From positions 4,650,001-4,714,000 of the forward strand of contig OZ244935.1 in assembly GCA_965222005.1 (NCBI GenBank): a stretch of 64,000 nt of DNA. Reading direction: 5' to 3'. Position numbers and translations under genes: made by a program. This document shows, one piece after another, positions 33,159 through 41,833 of the stretch. Each line of letters opens with the position of its first letter. Position 1 is the stretch's first letter. Under the pieces are notes generated by a model. The model saw only the letters and a list, made by a program, of their open reading frames with translations, was not told where the DNA came from and made no database searches. The stretch comes from CBDCTM01 sp965222005. GTDB lineage: Bacteria; Bacteroidota; Bacteroidia; Chitinophagales; Saprospiraceae.

Positions 33159-33974
33159 ATGTTTATCCTAATGCTCCAACATAAGATTTTGCGTGTAAAC
33201 CACTGGTTGAGTATAGCAGTAATAACTTTTATCTTTACTAATCTACTTACGAATAAATTAGATTGCCAAAATAATGAATTTAGTTTCACCTTAAGTGGTA
33301 TTAACAGTATCAACAGCTACAATCAAGCAAGCAGCAGACATGAATCCTTTAGTAAATTCTGGGCGCCTACCTATACTGGTGGGATAGAATATGTTAGCAA
33401 ACTCCACGATAAAAACTTATTGCTATATACCTCATTGCAGATTATAGGTAATGCCACAAATGTCAAACAAATTTCATACCCCAGCTGTCCCAGTTGTCAA
33501 GGTGCTGCAGATTGTCCATCTTGCAAAAAGATTAATGTTAATTCTTTTTCAGGAAATGATGATATCGGCTTTTTACTGGGTGCGGGATCTGTATTATTCC
33601 CTAAAAAAAAGTTATCAATCAATGCGATAGGTGGCGTTATGGTCCGTTATCTATTCGATTATGATAGCGCCCCCTCAGGCGGTGCTAAAAATTGCACAGC
33701 TTTAGGGTGTTATCAAGCAATTGCAGTATATGAAAAGTTGGCTGAAAACGATCTCCACTGGAGTTTATTCACAAGAATATCCTGGGCATATTATCGCACC
33801 AAAAACAACAAATTTCTTTTTCGACTCAATCTGGTGGGCAATTTAGGATTACATTCAATCTACCAAACCACCAGTATCATTGAAGATTTTACTGACGGCA
33901 AGTCGTATAACCTCGTTTTGGATAATTACGGCAGCTTTTTGGGTATTGGTATCTCAATTGGATGGGAGAGATAA
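33159..33974 (+). CDS. AT-rich hypothetical protein, probably outer-membrane beta-barrel
   Basis: A 271-residue protein I cannot assign. An N-terminal hydrophobic stretch (about residues 16-31, SIAVITFIFTNLL) may be a signal peptide after a longer basic lead. The rest alternates hydrophobic and polar residues with several aromatic-rich strands and ends in SIGWER, as small outer-membrane barrels often do. An unusual Cys-rich loop near residues 108-122 reads PSCPSCQGAADCPSC, and two more cysteines lie near residue 180 (NCTALGC). The base composition is visibly richer in A and T than in its neighbours, so recent acquisition is possible. It is convergent with the ykuK-like gene. Confidence 0.7.
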   Translation: MFILMLQHKILRVNHWLSIAVITFIFTNLLTNKLDCQNNEFSFTLSGINSINSYNQASSRHESFSKFWAPTYTGGIEYVSKLHDKNLLLYTSLQIIGNATNVKQISYPSCPSCQGAADCPSCKKINVNSFSGNDDIGFLLGAGSVLFPKKKLSINAIGGVMVRYLFDYDSAPSGGAKNCTALGCYQAIAVYEKLAENDLHWSLFTRISWAYYRTKNNKFLFRLNLVGNLGLHSIYQTTSIIEDFTDGKSYNLVLDNYGSFLGIGISIGWER

Positions 33975-33999
33975 AGGGGTCATTAAATATATTGTCCCA

Positions 34000-34470
34000 T
34001 CACACCACTTTGTCTGCACAGCTGGAGCTGGCAAATGCATCGGGCTTGGCTTTAAACACAAAACCCATACCCAGGATGTAGCCCATAGCTTCTTTGAGGG
34101 CGGTGTTGGATTGGAAGTGCGGGTCGGTGTTGATATCGGCATGTACTTCGAGGGCTACGTTGTACTGATCGAGCAGATCGCAGAGGCTGTAGGCCACCTC
34201 CACGCTTCGGCCTACTTCGGCGATCATGCGCTCGCGCAGGCCCATTTTTTTGGTCATCCGGCTGTTGGAGATAAACATGAATCCGCCTTTTTTCTCTCTG
34301 AGGAAGACGATTACGGTAGCAAATTCGATCACCTCGCCGCGCACCTGCGAATCGGTGCCGATGCATACTTTGAGCTGGTGGCCAGCCGCGCGTTCTTTGA
34401 GAATGGTTTGCTCTACCGCCTTTTTTACAGGCGCTTCGATTCGTTGTCCGTTGAGTCTTCGCCAGTTCAT
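34000..34470 (-). CDS. RNase H-like protein of the YkuK (DUF458) family
   Basis: A 156-residue protein of the YkuK/DUF458 family. These have an RNase H-like fold with an acidic strand near the start (VCIGTDSQVRG), a helix after RMTKKMGLRERM, and a second acidic patch (VHADINTDPHFQSN). The family is found in Bacillus and Bacteroidota and its biochemical role is not settled; nuclease activity is suggested by fold only. Length is normal. It is divergent from the YyaL-like gene, with only 250 bases between starts. Confidence 0.85.
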   Translation of the reverse strand: MNWRRLNGQRIEAPVKKAVEQTILKERAAGHQLKVCIGTDSQVRGEVIEFATVIVFLREKKGGFMFISNSRMTKKMGLRERMIAEVGRSVEVAYSLCDLLDQYNVALEVHADINTDPHFQSNTALKEAMGYILGMGFVFKAKPDAFASSSCADKVV

Positions 34471-34563
34471 CTGCTAAGTGTTTGTTTGGGTTGAAAGTAA
34501 TTATTTTACGCCTCTTTTTCCTAAGCCATTTGAAAAATCAATCATTTGTTCACACCCATTTTA

Positions 34564-34591
34564 CAAGTTCTTCAACAAGTTCTTCAACAAG
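34564..34591. repeat. Short tandem repeat, 12-bp unit
   Basis: The unit CAAGTTCTTCAA occurs twice head to tail (34564-34575, 34576-34587) plus four more bases. It lies in the leader of the YyaL-like gene, about 130 bases before the chosen ATG. It may be slippage-prone, but the change would fall outside the coding frame. Confidence 0.7.
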
Positions 34592-34720
34592 CCAGGTGGG
34601 TTATTAAGTTCCTCACCCACCTACCGAAATCTTATCTATCTTTGCCAGCAAAAGCAGATCAGGCAGCCTTTTTGCCGATCATTCTGTCGAACCTCATTTT
34701 TGTACCTCAACACATTTCAA

Positions 34721-36847
34721 ATGCGCCATATTTTTAACCTCTTGATAATCAGCCTTTTACTCACTACCTCTTGTTTTATGGCCTGCAAGTCACCCAACAA
34801 CCACATCCAACAAAACGGGAAGCACCAAAACCACCTCGCCAACGAGAGCAGTCCCTATCTGCTGCAACATGCCAACAACCCCGTCGATTGGCACCCCTGG
34901 GGCGATGAGGCCCTGGCCAAAGCCAAAGCAGAAAACAAGTTAATCATCGTCAGTGTGGGCTATGCGGCCTGCCATTGGTGCCACGTAATGGAGCACGAAA
35001 GCTTTGAAGATACGCTCGTGAGCAAAATTATGAACGAGCATTTTATCAGTATCAAAGTAGATCGGGAAGAGCGGCCGGATATCGATGATGTGTATATGAC
35101 TGCCTGCCACATGGCATCGGGCCGAAGCTGCGGCTGGCCCCTCAATGCTTTTGCCCTGCCCGATGGGCGCCCCTTTTGGGCGGGCACCTATTTTCCTAAA
35201 AAAGAATGGATCAAGGTAATGGAACACTTTCTGGATATGCGCCAAAAAGAGCCGAATAAACTGGAAGAGTATGCCAAAAATCTCACTGCCGGCATCCAGC
35301 AAAGCGACGATATTCAGCCCGTAACAGGCAATGCCAATTTTTCCAAATCGGACATGCAGGCCATCGCCGGGCGCTTTCTCGATCATGTGGATTTCAAAGA
35401 AGGAGGCCGAAAGGGTGCCCCCAAATTTCCGATGCCCAACAACTACGACTGGCTTCTCAAATACTACTACCTTTTTAAGGATGCCAAGGCGCTCGAAGCG
35501 GCTACCACTACCCTCGACAAAATGGCGCTGGGCGGTATTTACGATCAGCTCGGAGGTGGTTTTGCCCGCTATTCGGTAGATGGCGAGTGGCTGGTGCCGC
35601 ATTTTGAAAAGATGCTCTACGACAATGCCCAACTCGTAAGCTTATATGCGGATGCCTTCAAACTCACTAAAAATCCGCTTTACAAAAGAGTGGTGGAAGA
35701 ATCTCTGGAGTTTATAAAACACGAACTTACCGATACCCATGGCGGCTTTTATTCTTCACTTGATGCGGATAGCGAAGGGGAAGAGGGCAAATTTTATGTG
35801 TGGACCAAAGAAGAAATTGAAGCTGCCCTGCTTGATGAGCAGCAACGAAAATTGTTCAATGACTACTTTGAGATCAAAGGAGGTAGTGGCAATTGGGAGC
35901 ATGGCAAAAATATCCTGCACCGAAAAAAGGATGATGCAACCATCGCCAAAAAGCATAAAATCAGTGCCGAAGAGCTGGGCGCCAGTATCGCCGATGCCCG
36001 CAAAAAGCTCTTTGAGCTGCGCAGCCAGCGCGTACGTCCCGGCCTCGACGACAAAGTCCTCACCTCCTGGAATGCCCTGATGCTCAAAGGCTATGCAGAT
36101 GCGTACAATGCGCTGGAAGACGAAAAGTATAGAGCTGCTGCACTCAAAAACGGCGAATTCATCCGCTCCAGGATAATGCAAAAGGACGGCCGCCTCTACC
36201 GCAACTTCAAAGACGGCAAATCCAGCATCAATGCCTTTTTGGATGATTATGCGCTTAGCATTCAGGCCTTCACCAGCCTCTACCAAATCACCTTCGATGA
36301 GCAATGGCTGTTCCATGCCGAAAGCCTGGCAAATTATGCCATCCAGCATTTCTTCGACACCCAATCCGGCATGTTCCATTATACCTCCGACATTGATCCG
36401 CCGCTCATAGCCCGTAAGATGGAGCTGGCCGACAATGTCATTCCCGGCTCCAATAGCGCGATGGCCCGGGCGCTTTTCCAACTTGGCACTTATCTTTACA
36501 AGCCCGATTTCATTGACCGAGCCACCAAGATGATGCAGAACATGCAAGCCTCACTTACCGAAGCGGAGCAGCCAGGCTTTTACAGCAATTGGGCCATCCT
36601 GTACCTCGATTTGCTACAGCCGCCTTACGAAGTGGCCATTGTAGGCAATGACTATGCAGCTATTCGCGCTGAGTTGATGAAGCACTATTTGCCACACGCC
36701 CTGTTTTTGGGAGGCAGTGATGAAGGGAACCTGGAATTGCTCAAAGATAAACTGATAGAGGATGAGACGAGAATCTATGTGTGCCAAAATAAGGTGTGCA
36801 AGCTACCGGTAACAGAGGCAGCAAAAGCCTTGCCCTTGATGGAATGA
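34721..36847 (+). CDS. YyaL/SPATA20-like thioredoxin-domain protein (DUF255)
   Basis: A 708-residue protein from the ATG at 34721. The frame is open 81 codons further upstream, but that part reads like non-coding sequence and contains a tandem repeat. The start gives a lipoprotein-like signal (LLLTTSC or FMAC). The DUF255 thioredoxin-like domain (about 35-200) has NESSPYLLQHANNPVDWHPW and the CHWC redox pair at Cys84/Cys87, followed by KVDREERPDID and GWPLNAFALPDGRPFWAGTY. The remainder is an alpha/alpha toroid resembling N-acylglucosamine 2-epimerase, with GGFARYSVDGEW, PHFEKMLYDNAQL, LDADSEGEEGKFYVW and TSWNALM. The function is not known for the family; a redox or sugar-binding role is possible. 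It is convergent with the DUF2520 gene. Confidence 0.9.
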   Translation: MRHIFNLLIISLLLTTSCFMACKSPNNHIQQNGKHQNHLANESSPYLLQHANNPVDWHPWGDEALAKAKAENKLIIVSVGYAACHWCHVMEHESFEDTLVSKIMNEHFISIKVDREERPDIDDVYMTACHMASGRSCGWPLNAFALPDGRPFWAGTYFPKKEWIKVMEHFLDMRQKEPNKLEEYAKNLTAGIQQSDDIQPVTGNANFSKSDMQAIAGRFLDHVDFKEGGRKGAPKFPMPNNYDWLLKYYYLFKDAKALEAATTTLDKMALGGIYDQLGGGFARYSVDGEWLVPHFEKMLYDNAQLVSLYADAFKLTKNPLYKRVVEESLEFIKHELTDTHGGFYSSLDADSEGEEGKFYVWTKEEIEAALLDEQQRKLFNDYFEIKGGSGNWEHGKNILHRKKDDATIAKKHKISAEELGASIADARKKLFELRSQRVRPGLDDKVLTSWNALMLKGYADAYNALEDEKYRAAALKNGEFIRSRIMQKDGRLYRNFKDGKSSINAFLDDYALSIQAFTSLYQITFDEQWLFHAESLANYAIQHFFDTQSGMFHYTSDIDPPLIARKMELADNVIPGSNSAMARALFQLGTYLYKPDFIDRATKMMQNMQASLTEAEQPGFYSNWAILYLDLLQPPYEVAIVGNDYAAIRAELMKHYLPHALFLGGSDEGNLELLKDKLIEDETRIYVCQNKVCKLPVTEAAKALPLME

Positions 36848-36882
36848 GTAAATTTGGTCGTTCGTAAAAATTGCAAAGGCCT

Positions 36883-37671
36883 TCAAGAATCCTCCCCAAT
36901 CAAATCACTCAGCTGCTCGTAAAGGCTGCGCAGCTCCGGAAAAGCTTCCAGATAAGCCAGATGCCGTTCAATCGTAGCGCGGTCGCCACGCCGCGCCGGG
37001 CCCGTTTGCATGGCCCGCGGACTAGCCTGCTCAATTTTTGCGGCTGTTTCGCGGATCAGCGGCTTTAGCAAGTCGAAGTTGAGCCCTTCGGCAACTAGTA
37101 TCTGTTGGGCAGCGCTGTAGAGGTAGTTGGTAAAGTTGTTGGCAAACACCGCCGCCACATGTAGCCGGGCCCGCTGCACATCATCCAGCTCCACTACCTT
37201 TTGGCTCAATAATCCGCCCAACCTCAAAAGTCGCTGCCGGTCGGCCTTGCGGTTGGCAAATATACAAACGGGCACATCTGAAAAGGCTGCTTCCCGATTC
37301 AATGAAAAGGTCTGCAAGGGATAAAATATGCCAAATCGCTTGCAAAACGGCTTCAATACTGTAGAGGGCGTAGCCCCCGATGTATGCACCACCAAAGGCG
37401 CCCCTTCGATCTGCTCAGCCAGCGCCGCCGCTACCGGGCCGATGGCATCATCGCTCACGGCCAGCAGGTACAAACTGGCCCGCGGGTTGATGGCAGCCAG
37501 ATCGGTGGTATAGCTACTGCCTGTGAGCTTGGCCAGCCGCTGGGCTTTGCGCTTTTTGCGGCTGAACACCTGGCACAGCGGCTGGTTGGCGGTATGGAGC
37601 TGCCTACCGAGATGGTAGCCTACATTGCCTGCTCCGATGAGTACGATGCTTTTGAAAATGGATGGTGTCAT
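36883..37671 (-). CDS. Rossmann-fold DUF2520 protein
   Basis: A 262-residue NAD(P)-binding protein. The N-terminal Rossmann motif is VLIGAGNVGYHLGRQL, with LLAVSDDAIGPVA and VVHTSGATPSTVL in the first domain. The second, helical domain is DUF2520 (HVAAVFANNFTNYLYSAA, ending LYEQLSDLIGEDS). The fold resembles ketopantoate reductase and pyrroline-5-carboxylate reductase, but the substrate is unknown. In many Bacteroidota this gene neighbours a KdsC-like or Maf gene; neither is here. The next gene on the strand, 32 bases upstream, is ccmF. Confidence 0.87.
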   Translation of the reverse strand: MTPSIFKSIVLIGAGNVGYHLGRQLHTANQPLCQVFSRKKRKAQRLAKLTGSSYTTDLAAINPRASLYLLAVSDDAIGPVAAALAEQIEGAPLVVHTSGATPSTVLKPFCKRFGIFYPLQTFSLNREAAFSDVPVCIFANRKADRQRLLRLGGLLSQKVVELDDVQRARLHVAAVFANNFTNYLYSAAQQILVAEGLNFDLLKPLIRETAAKIEQASPRAMQTGPARRGDRATIERHLAYLEAFPELRSLYEQLSDLIGEDS

Positions 37672-37703
37672 GATAAACAGGGGCAGCGAAGATGGATTCT
37701 ATC

Positions 37704-40508
37704 TCAACTTCGTTTTATCCTTCTAAACATACTGATACCCAGCCCCAGCATCATCAGCACGGAGCCAAGCCAAAATAAATTGATGCCGGGAAATACAATG
37801 GCTTCCAGCACTATATAATCCGAGCGCAGTGAATTTTCAGCAATTTCAACGCTGACGGTCTCTGCTTTGGGTTCTGTGAGCGCCACTTTTATAGTCACTT
37901 CCTCCGTTTTGGGGTCAATCTCGGTGAAGCGAAAATGGAGGCCTTCTTTGCTCAAATAATCTTTGATATTATAGGGGCGGCTGTCGCGAATGAAGTAAAG
38001 GGGCTGTGCCAGCAAACTTTCTCCCGAAGGTGTACGGACAGCCAGCTGGGCACTTACCGGCAGATCGCCTTCCTCAAAAGTATAATTGGGGTGGCGGGGC
38101 TGCGTATTGAAGCCCTCGAAAGTGATCTGATAGCCATTTAGCTTGAAGGCTTCTCCTTGCTTCAGCATGTAATTCCGGTATGTAAGCGACTGCTCGGGTG
38201 TAAATATCTCACTAAAAATAACTTCCGGCAATCGCACCCGCATGTTGAGCTCGTTGATTTGGGCAGGATAGGAATACAGCAGGTTTTCGCGCAAGGCCAG
38301 CATAGGCTCAGCTACATGATAGGCTTCTTGCTCCGGCCCGGTGATCCGCAGCTTTAAGCCAATCCGCAAATCGCTCTTTTCCGGCTGATAATCGGGATGT
38401 ACAGGCTTGTAATTGATTGCCTCCACGATGGCGGTATAATTCTCTGCAACAATCGAATCGCCTACCCCTAGCTCATGCAACACATAATCCAGGCTGTCTT
38501 CCATTTGCTTGGCGTATTCAGGATCGGTATCCACCAGGGGTAGGGAGGCAATGTGCGTGAAAATGTCTTTATCCAGATAGCGTTTGGTAGAAGGATTTGA
38601 GGCAGCAATCTTGCTGAAGTCTTTGTCGTACAACACATTTGGGCGCAAAGCGAATTGCTCCAATACGTCCCCCTCGGTGCCTTTTTTCTTATAACTCACT
38701 TCAAAACTTCGGGTAAATCCGTCGATAGTATCCCCTTCGTAGGTCACCTCATAACCGCTCATCAGCATGGGCACTCCTTTGAGCAAGATGACATTCTTTT
38801 TGTAATCTTCTTCTGTAAATCCTTCTATAATTCCCCGCTGTGCAAAGGCATTGGTAGAGATGTGATGTTTGTTGAGCCCCGAAGCCATGATGCCTACAAT
38901 CATCAACCCGAAACCGATATGCGCTATGGCCGAGCCTGCCGTTTTGAGGTTGCCCTTCAAAAAGCGAATCAAATAATCGAGATTGGCGACGACGGCAAAA
39001 AGTGCTGAAAACAATAGCAACAGGTATTGCCAGGCCCGCGCTTCGATCCACAGCGAAGCCAGCCAGGTCAGCAGCGCAGCTATTGCCGATACTGCTAAAA
39101 ATGAACGGCTAAAACGACGGATAGCGCGATTCCAGTCCTCCTCCCGATAGCGCATGTATTGAGCTGCTCCCGAAAAAAATCCGACAAAGAGGGCAATCCA
39201 AAGCTGGTATTTATTGTAATGCTCAACTGGATCCTGAATGACTCCTCCCAAGTAGCCGGGATCGAAATATTGGTAGATTTTATTGTAAACCGGCAAGGAG
39301 GTAGAAGCGGTGATCAATGCGGCCGAAAACAACAGCACCAAGCTCCCAATAAACATCCAAAACTCTTTGGAGCCAACGGATTCTTCTTTTTCAGGTGATG
39401 GAATCGATTTGAAATTTTTGAAAAATAAAATCAACGAGAGGCCCAAAAAAGTAAAAATAAAAGCTACCAACTGCCACTCCAATCCCATTTCGGTGAAGGC
39501 ATGCACGGAGGTATCCCCCAACACACCACTACGTGTGAGAAAAGTGGAATAAACAATCAGCACGAAGGTGAGCAAATAAAACAAAAAGCTGCTTTTGATG
39601 GAGTGCCCTGTACTTTTACCTATCAAATTGGTGTGTATTCCTGCCAGTAATACCAGCCAGGGTACGAGCGACATATTTTCCACCGGATCCCAGGCCCAAT
39701 AGCCTCCAAAGCTCAGCGCTTCGTAGGCCCAAGCCCCTCCCATCAGTATGCCTATGCCCAAAGTGGCTCCGCTAAACAGTGCCCACGGAAGTACAGGTTT
39801 GAGCCATGCGCGATACCTGCCCGTCCACAGCCCGGCAATTGCGTAGCAAAAAGGCACTACGGTAGAGGCAAAACCCAAAAAGAGCACCGGCGGATGAATC
39901 GTCATCCAATAATTTTGAAGCAGCGGGTTGAGGCCCTGCCCTTTGATGAGGCTTACATAATCGGCAGTGGCAAAAATAGGCGCATCCATCACGTCGCGCA
40001 GCAGTAAAAACGGGCTGCCCCCCAGCCGAAAAGTGCTTTCACCAAAATTAAAATGGATACCGACAATCATGGAAATGATAAACAACTGCACCAACGAGAG
40101 TACCGCTATTACCGGCGCCTCCCACTCACCAGCCTTTTTCATTAATACCCACCCGAGTATTACATGCCAAAACATCCAAAGCAAAAAACTCCCTTCCTGC
40201 CCTTCCCAAAAGGCGGAAAATATATACCTAAAAGGCAATTCTTCACTCACATGGGCCCACACATACTGATACTCATAGTATTGCTTCAGCATGATGTAAA
40301 AAATAACACCAATAGCTCCCAGTATGCCCAGGCCGTGCAGGCTGAAGGCTATTCGGCCAATGCGCCGCCAGCCCACTGCCTCATCAAGCGCATGGCGCTG
40401 TGTAGCAAAATAATAGGCCAGACCGGCCAGCAGACTGCTGGTGAAGGCCAGCACGATGAGCAGGTGTCCAATCTTTCCGGGGAGTAAATGTTCTCCGATG
40501 TATTCCAT
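37704..40508 (-). CDS. ccmF: Cytochrome c assembly protein CcmF/CcsA-type, heme lyase subunit
   Basis: A 934-residue polytopic protein with about 14-15 membrane spans in the first 560 residues. The heme-handling WWD-like motif reads GGYWAWDPVENMSLVPWL, followed by a conserved His in AGIHTNL, with further family blocks EGSFLLWMFWHVILGW and NYWMTIHPPVLFLGF. After residue 560 comes a large periplasmic domain with two beta-rich parts, then a final span (INLFWLGSVLMMLGLGISMF). CcmF takes heme from CcmE and attaches it to CxxCH apocytochromes. The upstream ccmE gene on the same strand fits. The protein is longer than E. coli CcmF (about 650 residues), which is usual for Bacteroidota. Confidence 0.92.
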   Translation of the reverse strand: MEYIGEHLLPGKIGHLLIVLAFTSSLLAGLAYYFATQRHALDEAVGWRRIGRIAFSLHGLGILGAIGVIFYIMLKQYYEYQYVWAHVSEELPFRYIFSAFWEGQEGSFLLWMFWHVILGWVLMKKAGEWEAPVIAVLSLVQLFIISMIVGIHFNFGESTFRLGGSPFLLLRDVMDAPIFATADYVSLIKGQGLNPLLQNYWMTIHPPVLFLGFASTVVPFCYAIAGLWTGRYRAWLKPVLPWALFSGATLGIGILMGGAWAYEALSFGGYWAWDPVENMSLVPWLVLLAGIHTNLIGKSTGHSIKSSFLFYLLTFVLIVYSTFLTRSGVLGDTSVHAFTEMGLEWQLVAFIFTFLGLSLILFFKNFKSIPSPEKEESVGSKEFWMFIGSLVLLFSAALITASTSLPVYNKIYQYFDPGYLGGVIQDPVEHYNKYQLWIALFVGFFSGAAQYMRYREEDWNRAIRRFSRSFLAVSAIAALLTWLASLWIEARAWQYLLLLFSALFAVVANLDYLIRFLKGNLKTAGSAIAHIGFGLMIVGIMASGLNKHHISTNAFAQRGIIEGFTEEDYKKNVILLKGVPMLMSGYEVTYEGDTIDGFTRSFEVSYKKKGTEGDVLEQFALRPNVLYDKDFSKIAASNPSTKRYLDKDIFTHIASLPLVDTDPEYAKQMEDSLDYVLHELGVGDSIVAENYTAIVEAINYKPVHPDYQPEKSDLRIGLKLRITGPEQEAYHVAEPMLALRENLLYSYPAQINELNMRVRLPEVIFSEIFTPEQSLTYRNYMLKQGEAFKLNGYQITFEGFNTQPRHPNYTFEEGDLPVSAQLAVRTPSGESLLAQPLYFIRDSRPYNIKDYLSKEGLHFRFTEIDPKTEEVTIKVALTEPKAETVSVEIAENSLRSDYIVLEAIVFPGINLFWLGSVLMMLGLGISMFRRIKRS

Positions 40509-40548
40509 GTATGAAGGTTAGGCGGGCTGGAATGACAAGCCGATTCCT

Positions 40549-40950
40549 TTAAAGCGTACTTTCTTTGGTTTTAATATAGATTTCTTCGTCCTTATATTTG
40601 GAGGGGCATTTCATCAGCATTTCAGTAGCCACGAAAGCATCTTCTTTCATCTGCCCGGTAAGTACAATCTGTTCGGAAAGCTCAAAATCCTGTGGCTTTT
40701 CCGACAATAGTACCACTTTTCGTTCATCACCTTCTGTATCTTTTATATAAAAACTAAAATAATTGGGATCCTCTTCCGGATTGTAATACATCTCTTTATC
40801 TTTTGATAGTACTCCGGCGATTTTGACCCGCTCGCCACTCTGCTCAGCAGTTTTGAAAGTGGCATAGGTTCCCACATCCCCACTTAGAGAAATGAGCAGT
40901 CCAATCGCAATGGCAATGACGGCGATAGCAATGAGATGCGCTTTTTTCAT
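40549..40950 (-). CDS. ccmE: CcmE-type heme chaperone, Cys variant
   Basis: A 133-residue protein with an N-terminal membrane anchor (about residues 4-22) and an OB-fold beta-barrel. The covalent heme ligand of classical CcmE is a His in an HxxxY motif. Here the corresponding segment reads LMKCPSKYKDEE, that is Cys115-x3-Tyr119, as in the CxxxY CcmE of the System I* variant known from archaea and some sulfate reducers. It should carry heme to the CcmF encoded 40 bases downstream. The rest fits the family, with GVLSKDKEMYYNPEE and ERKVVLLSEKPQDF as OB strands. Confidence 0.87.
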   Translation of the reverse strand: MKKAHLIAIAVIAIAIGLLISLSGDVGTYATFKTAEQSGERVKIAGVLSKDKEMYYNPEEDPNYFSFYIKDTEGDERKVVLLSEKPQDFELSEQIVLTGQMKEDAFVATEMLMKCPSKYKDEEIYIKTKESTL

Positions 40951-41061
40951 ATTGCAGATATTTTCTTTATTGAACGCATAAAATTACATTTTTTTGATAG
41001 CTCAGGCGAATCTGTCCAAAATCCAAAATGAAAATAAGCATGGTAAAAGTCTGCTTTTTAT

Positions 41062-41069
41062 TAATTTTG
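41062..41069 (+). promoter_or_regulatory. Candidate -7 element upstream of ftsE
   Basis: TAATTTTG matches the Bacteroidota -7 consensus TAnnTTTG and ends 19 bases before the ftsE ATG. No convincing TTG-type -33 box lies at the right distance, so the call is weak. Confidence 0.35.
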
Positions 41070-41088
41070 ACATTCTGCTGACCCTCTT

Positions 41089-41778
41089 ATGACCAAGTAC
41101 AAAATTGTTTTACTCAAGGATGCCTTTATTTATCAGCGCGAGCACCTCATACTGGAGGAGGTTGGCATTGAACTTGGTAAAGGCGAGTTTGTCTATCTAA
41201 TCGGCAAAACGGGCAGCGGTAAAAGCAGCCTGCTCAAAACCTTATATGCTGCACTTCCTTTACAAAAAGGTAGCGGCATGGTAGCTGGCTTTAACCTCCT
41301 CAAGCTCAATCGCTCCAATATTCCATTGCTACGCCGCAAGCTGGGCATCATCTTTCAGGAATTCAACCTGTTGGCCGACCGAAGCGTCAACGAAAATATG
41401 CTCTTTGTGCTACGAGCAACTGGCTGGCGTGATCGCAATTTGATGGACAAACGCATCAGCCAGGTATTGGAGGAAGTGGGGCTTCCTGATAGTCGGTCGC
41501 GCATGCCCCATGAGCTTTCGGGAGGCGAGCAGCAACGCATAGTAATTGCAAGAGCATTACTCAATCAGCCCGAACTGATCATTGCCGATGAGCCCACCGG
41601 CAACCTTGACCCAGACACATCCGACGAGCTGATGCAATTGCTGCGCCGCCTCAATCAGGAGCGCAATACTGCTGTTTTGTTCGCTACGCATGATTATCGC
41701 ATCATCGAGCAATTTCCGGCGCGCATACTGCGCTGCCATAGCGGGAAGGTATTTGATGAAGAGCGATTTGTAATTTAG
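41089..41778 (+). CDS. ftsE: FtsE-like ABC transporter ATP-binding protein
   Basis: A 229-residue ABC ATPase with Walker A GKTGSGKSS (residues 39-47), Q-loop (GIIFQEFNLLADRSV), signature LSGGEQQR (about 143), Walker B LIIADEPTGNLD (about 163) and H-loop (FATHDYRI). The sequence fits FtsE, which works with the membrane protein FtsX to regulate peptidoglycan hydrolases at division. LolD and MacB-type ATPases are close relatives. No ftsX is adjacent; the next gene is a UbiD decarboxylase 55 bases downstream. Length is typical. Confidence 0.85.
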   Translation: MTKYKIVLLKDAFIYQREHLILEEVGIELGKGEFVYLIGKTGSGKSSLLKTLYAALPLQKGSGMVAGFNLLKLNRSNIPLLRRKLGIIFQEFNLLADRSVNENMLFVLRATGWRDRNLMDKRISQVLEEVGLPDSRSRMPHELSGGEQQRIVIARALLNQPELIIADEPTGNLDPDTSDELMQLLRRLNQERNTAVLFATHDYRIIEQFPARILRCHSGKVFDEERFVI

Positions 41779-41833
41779 GGCGAATAGGTGGGTATAATCC
41801 AAGTTACACATTGCCATAAACATTGACCTTACT

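Noticed and set aside
34478..34720. N-terminal extension of 81 codons for the YyaL-like protein
   Set aside because: It contains the 12-bp tandem repeat and no conserved sequence, while the ATG at 34721 gives a proper lipoprotein signal.
35756..36547. A 263-codon frame antisense to the YyaL-like gene
   Set aside because: It is a shadow of a well-conserved gene; codons mirror the sense strand.
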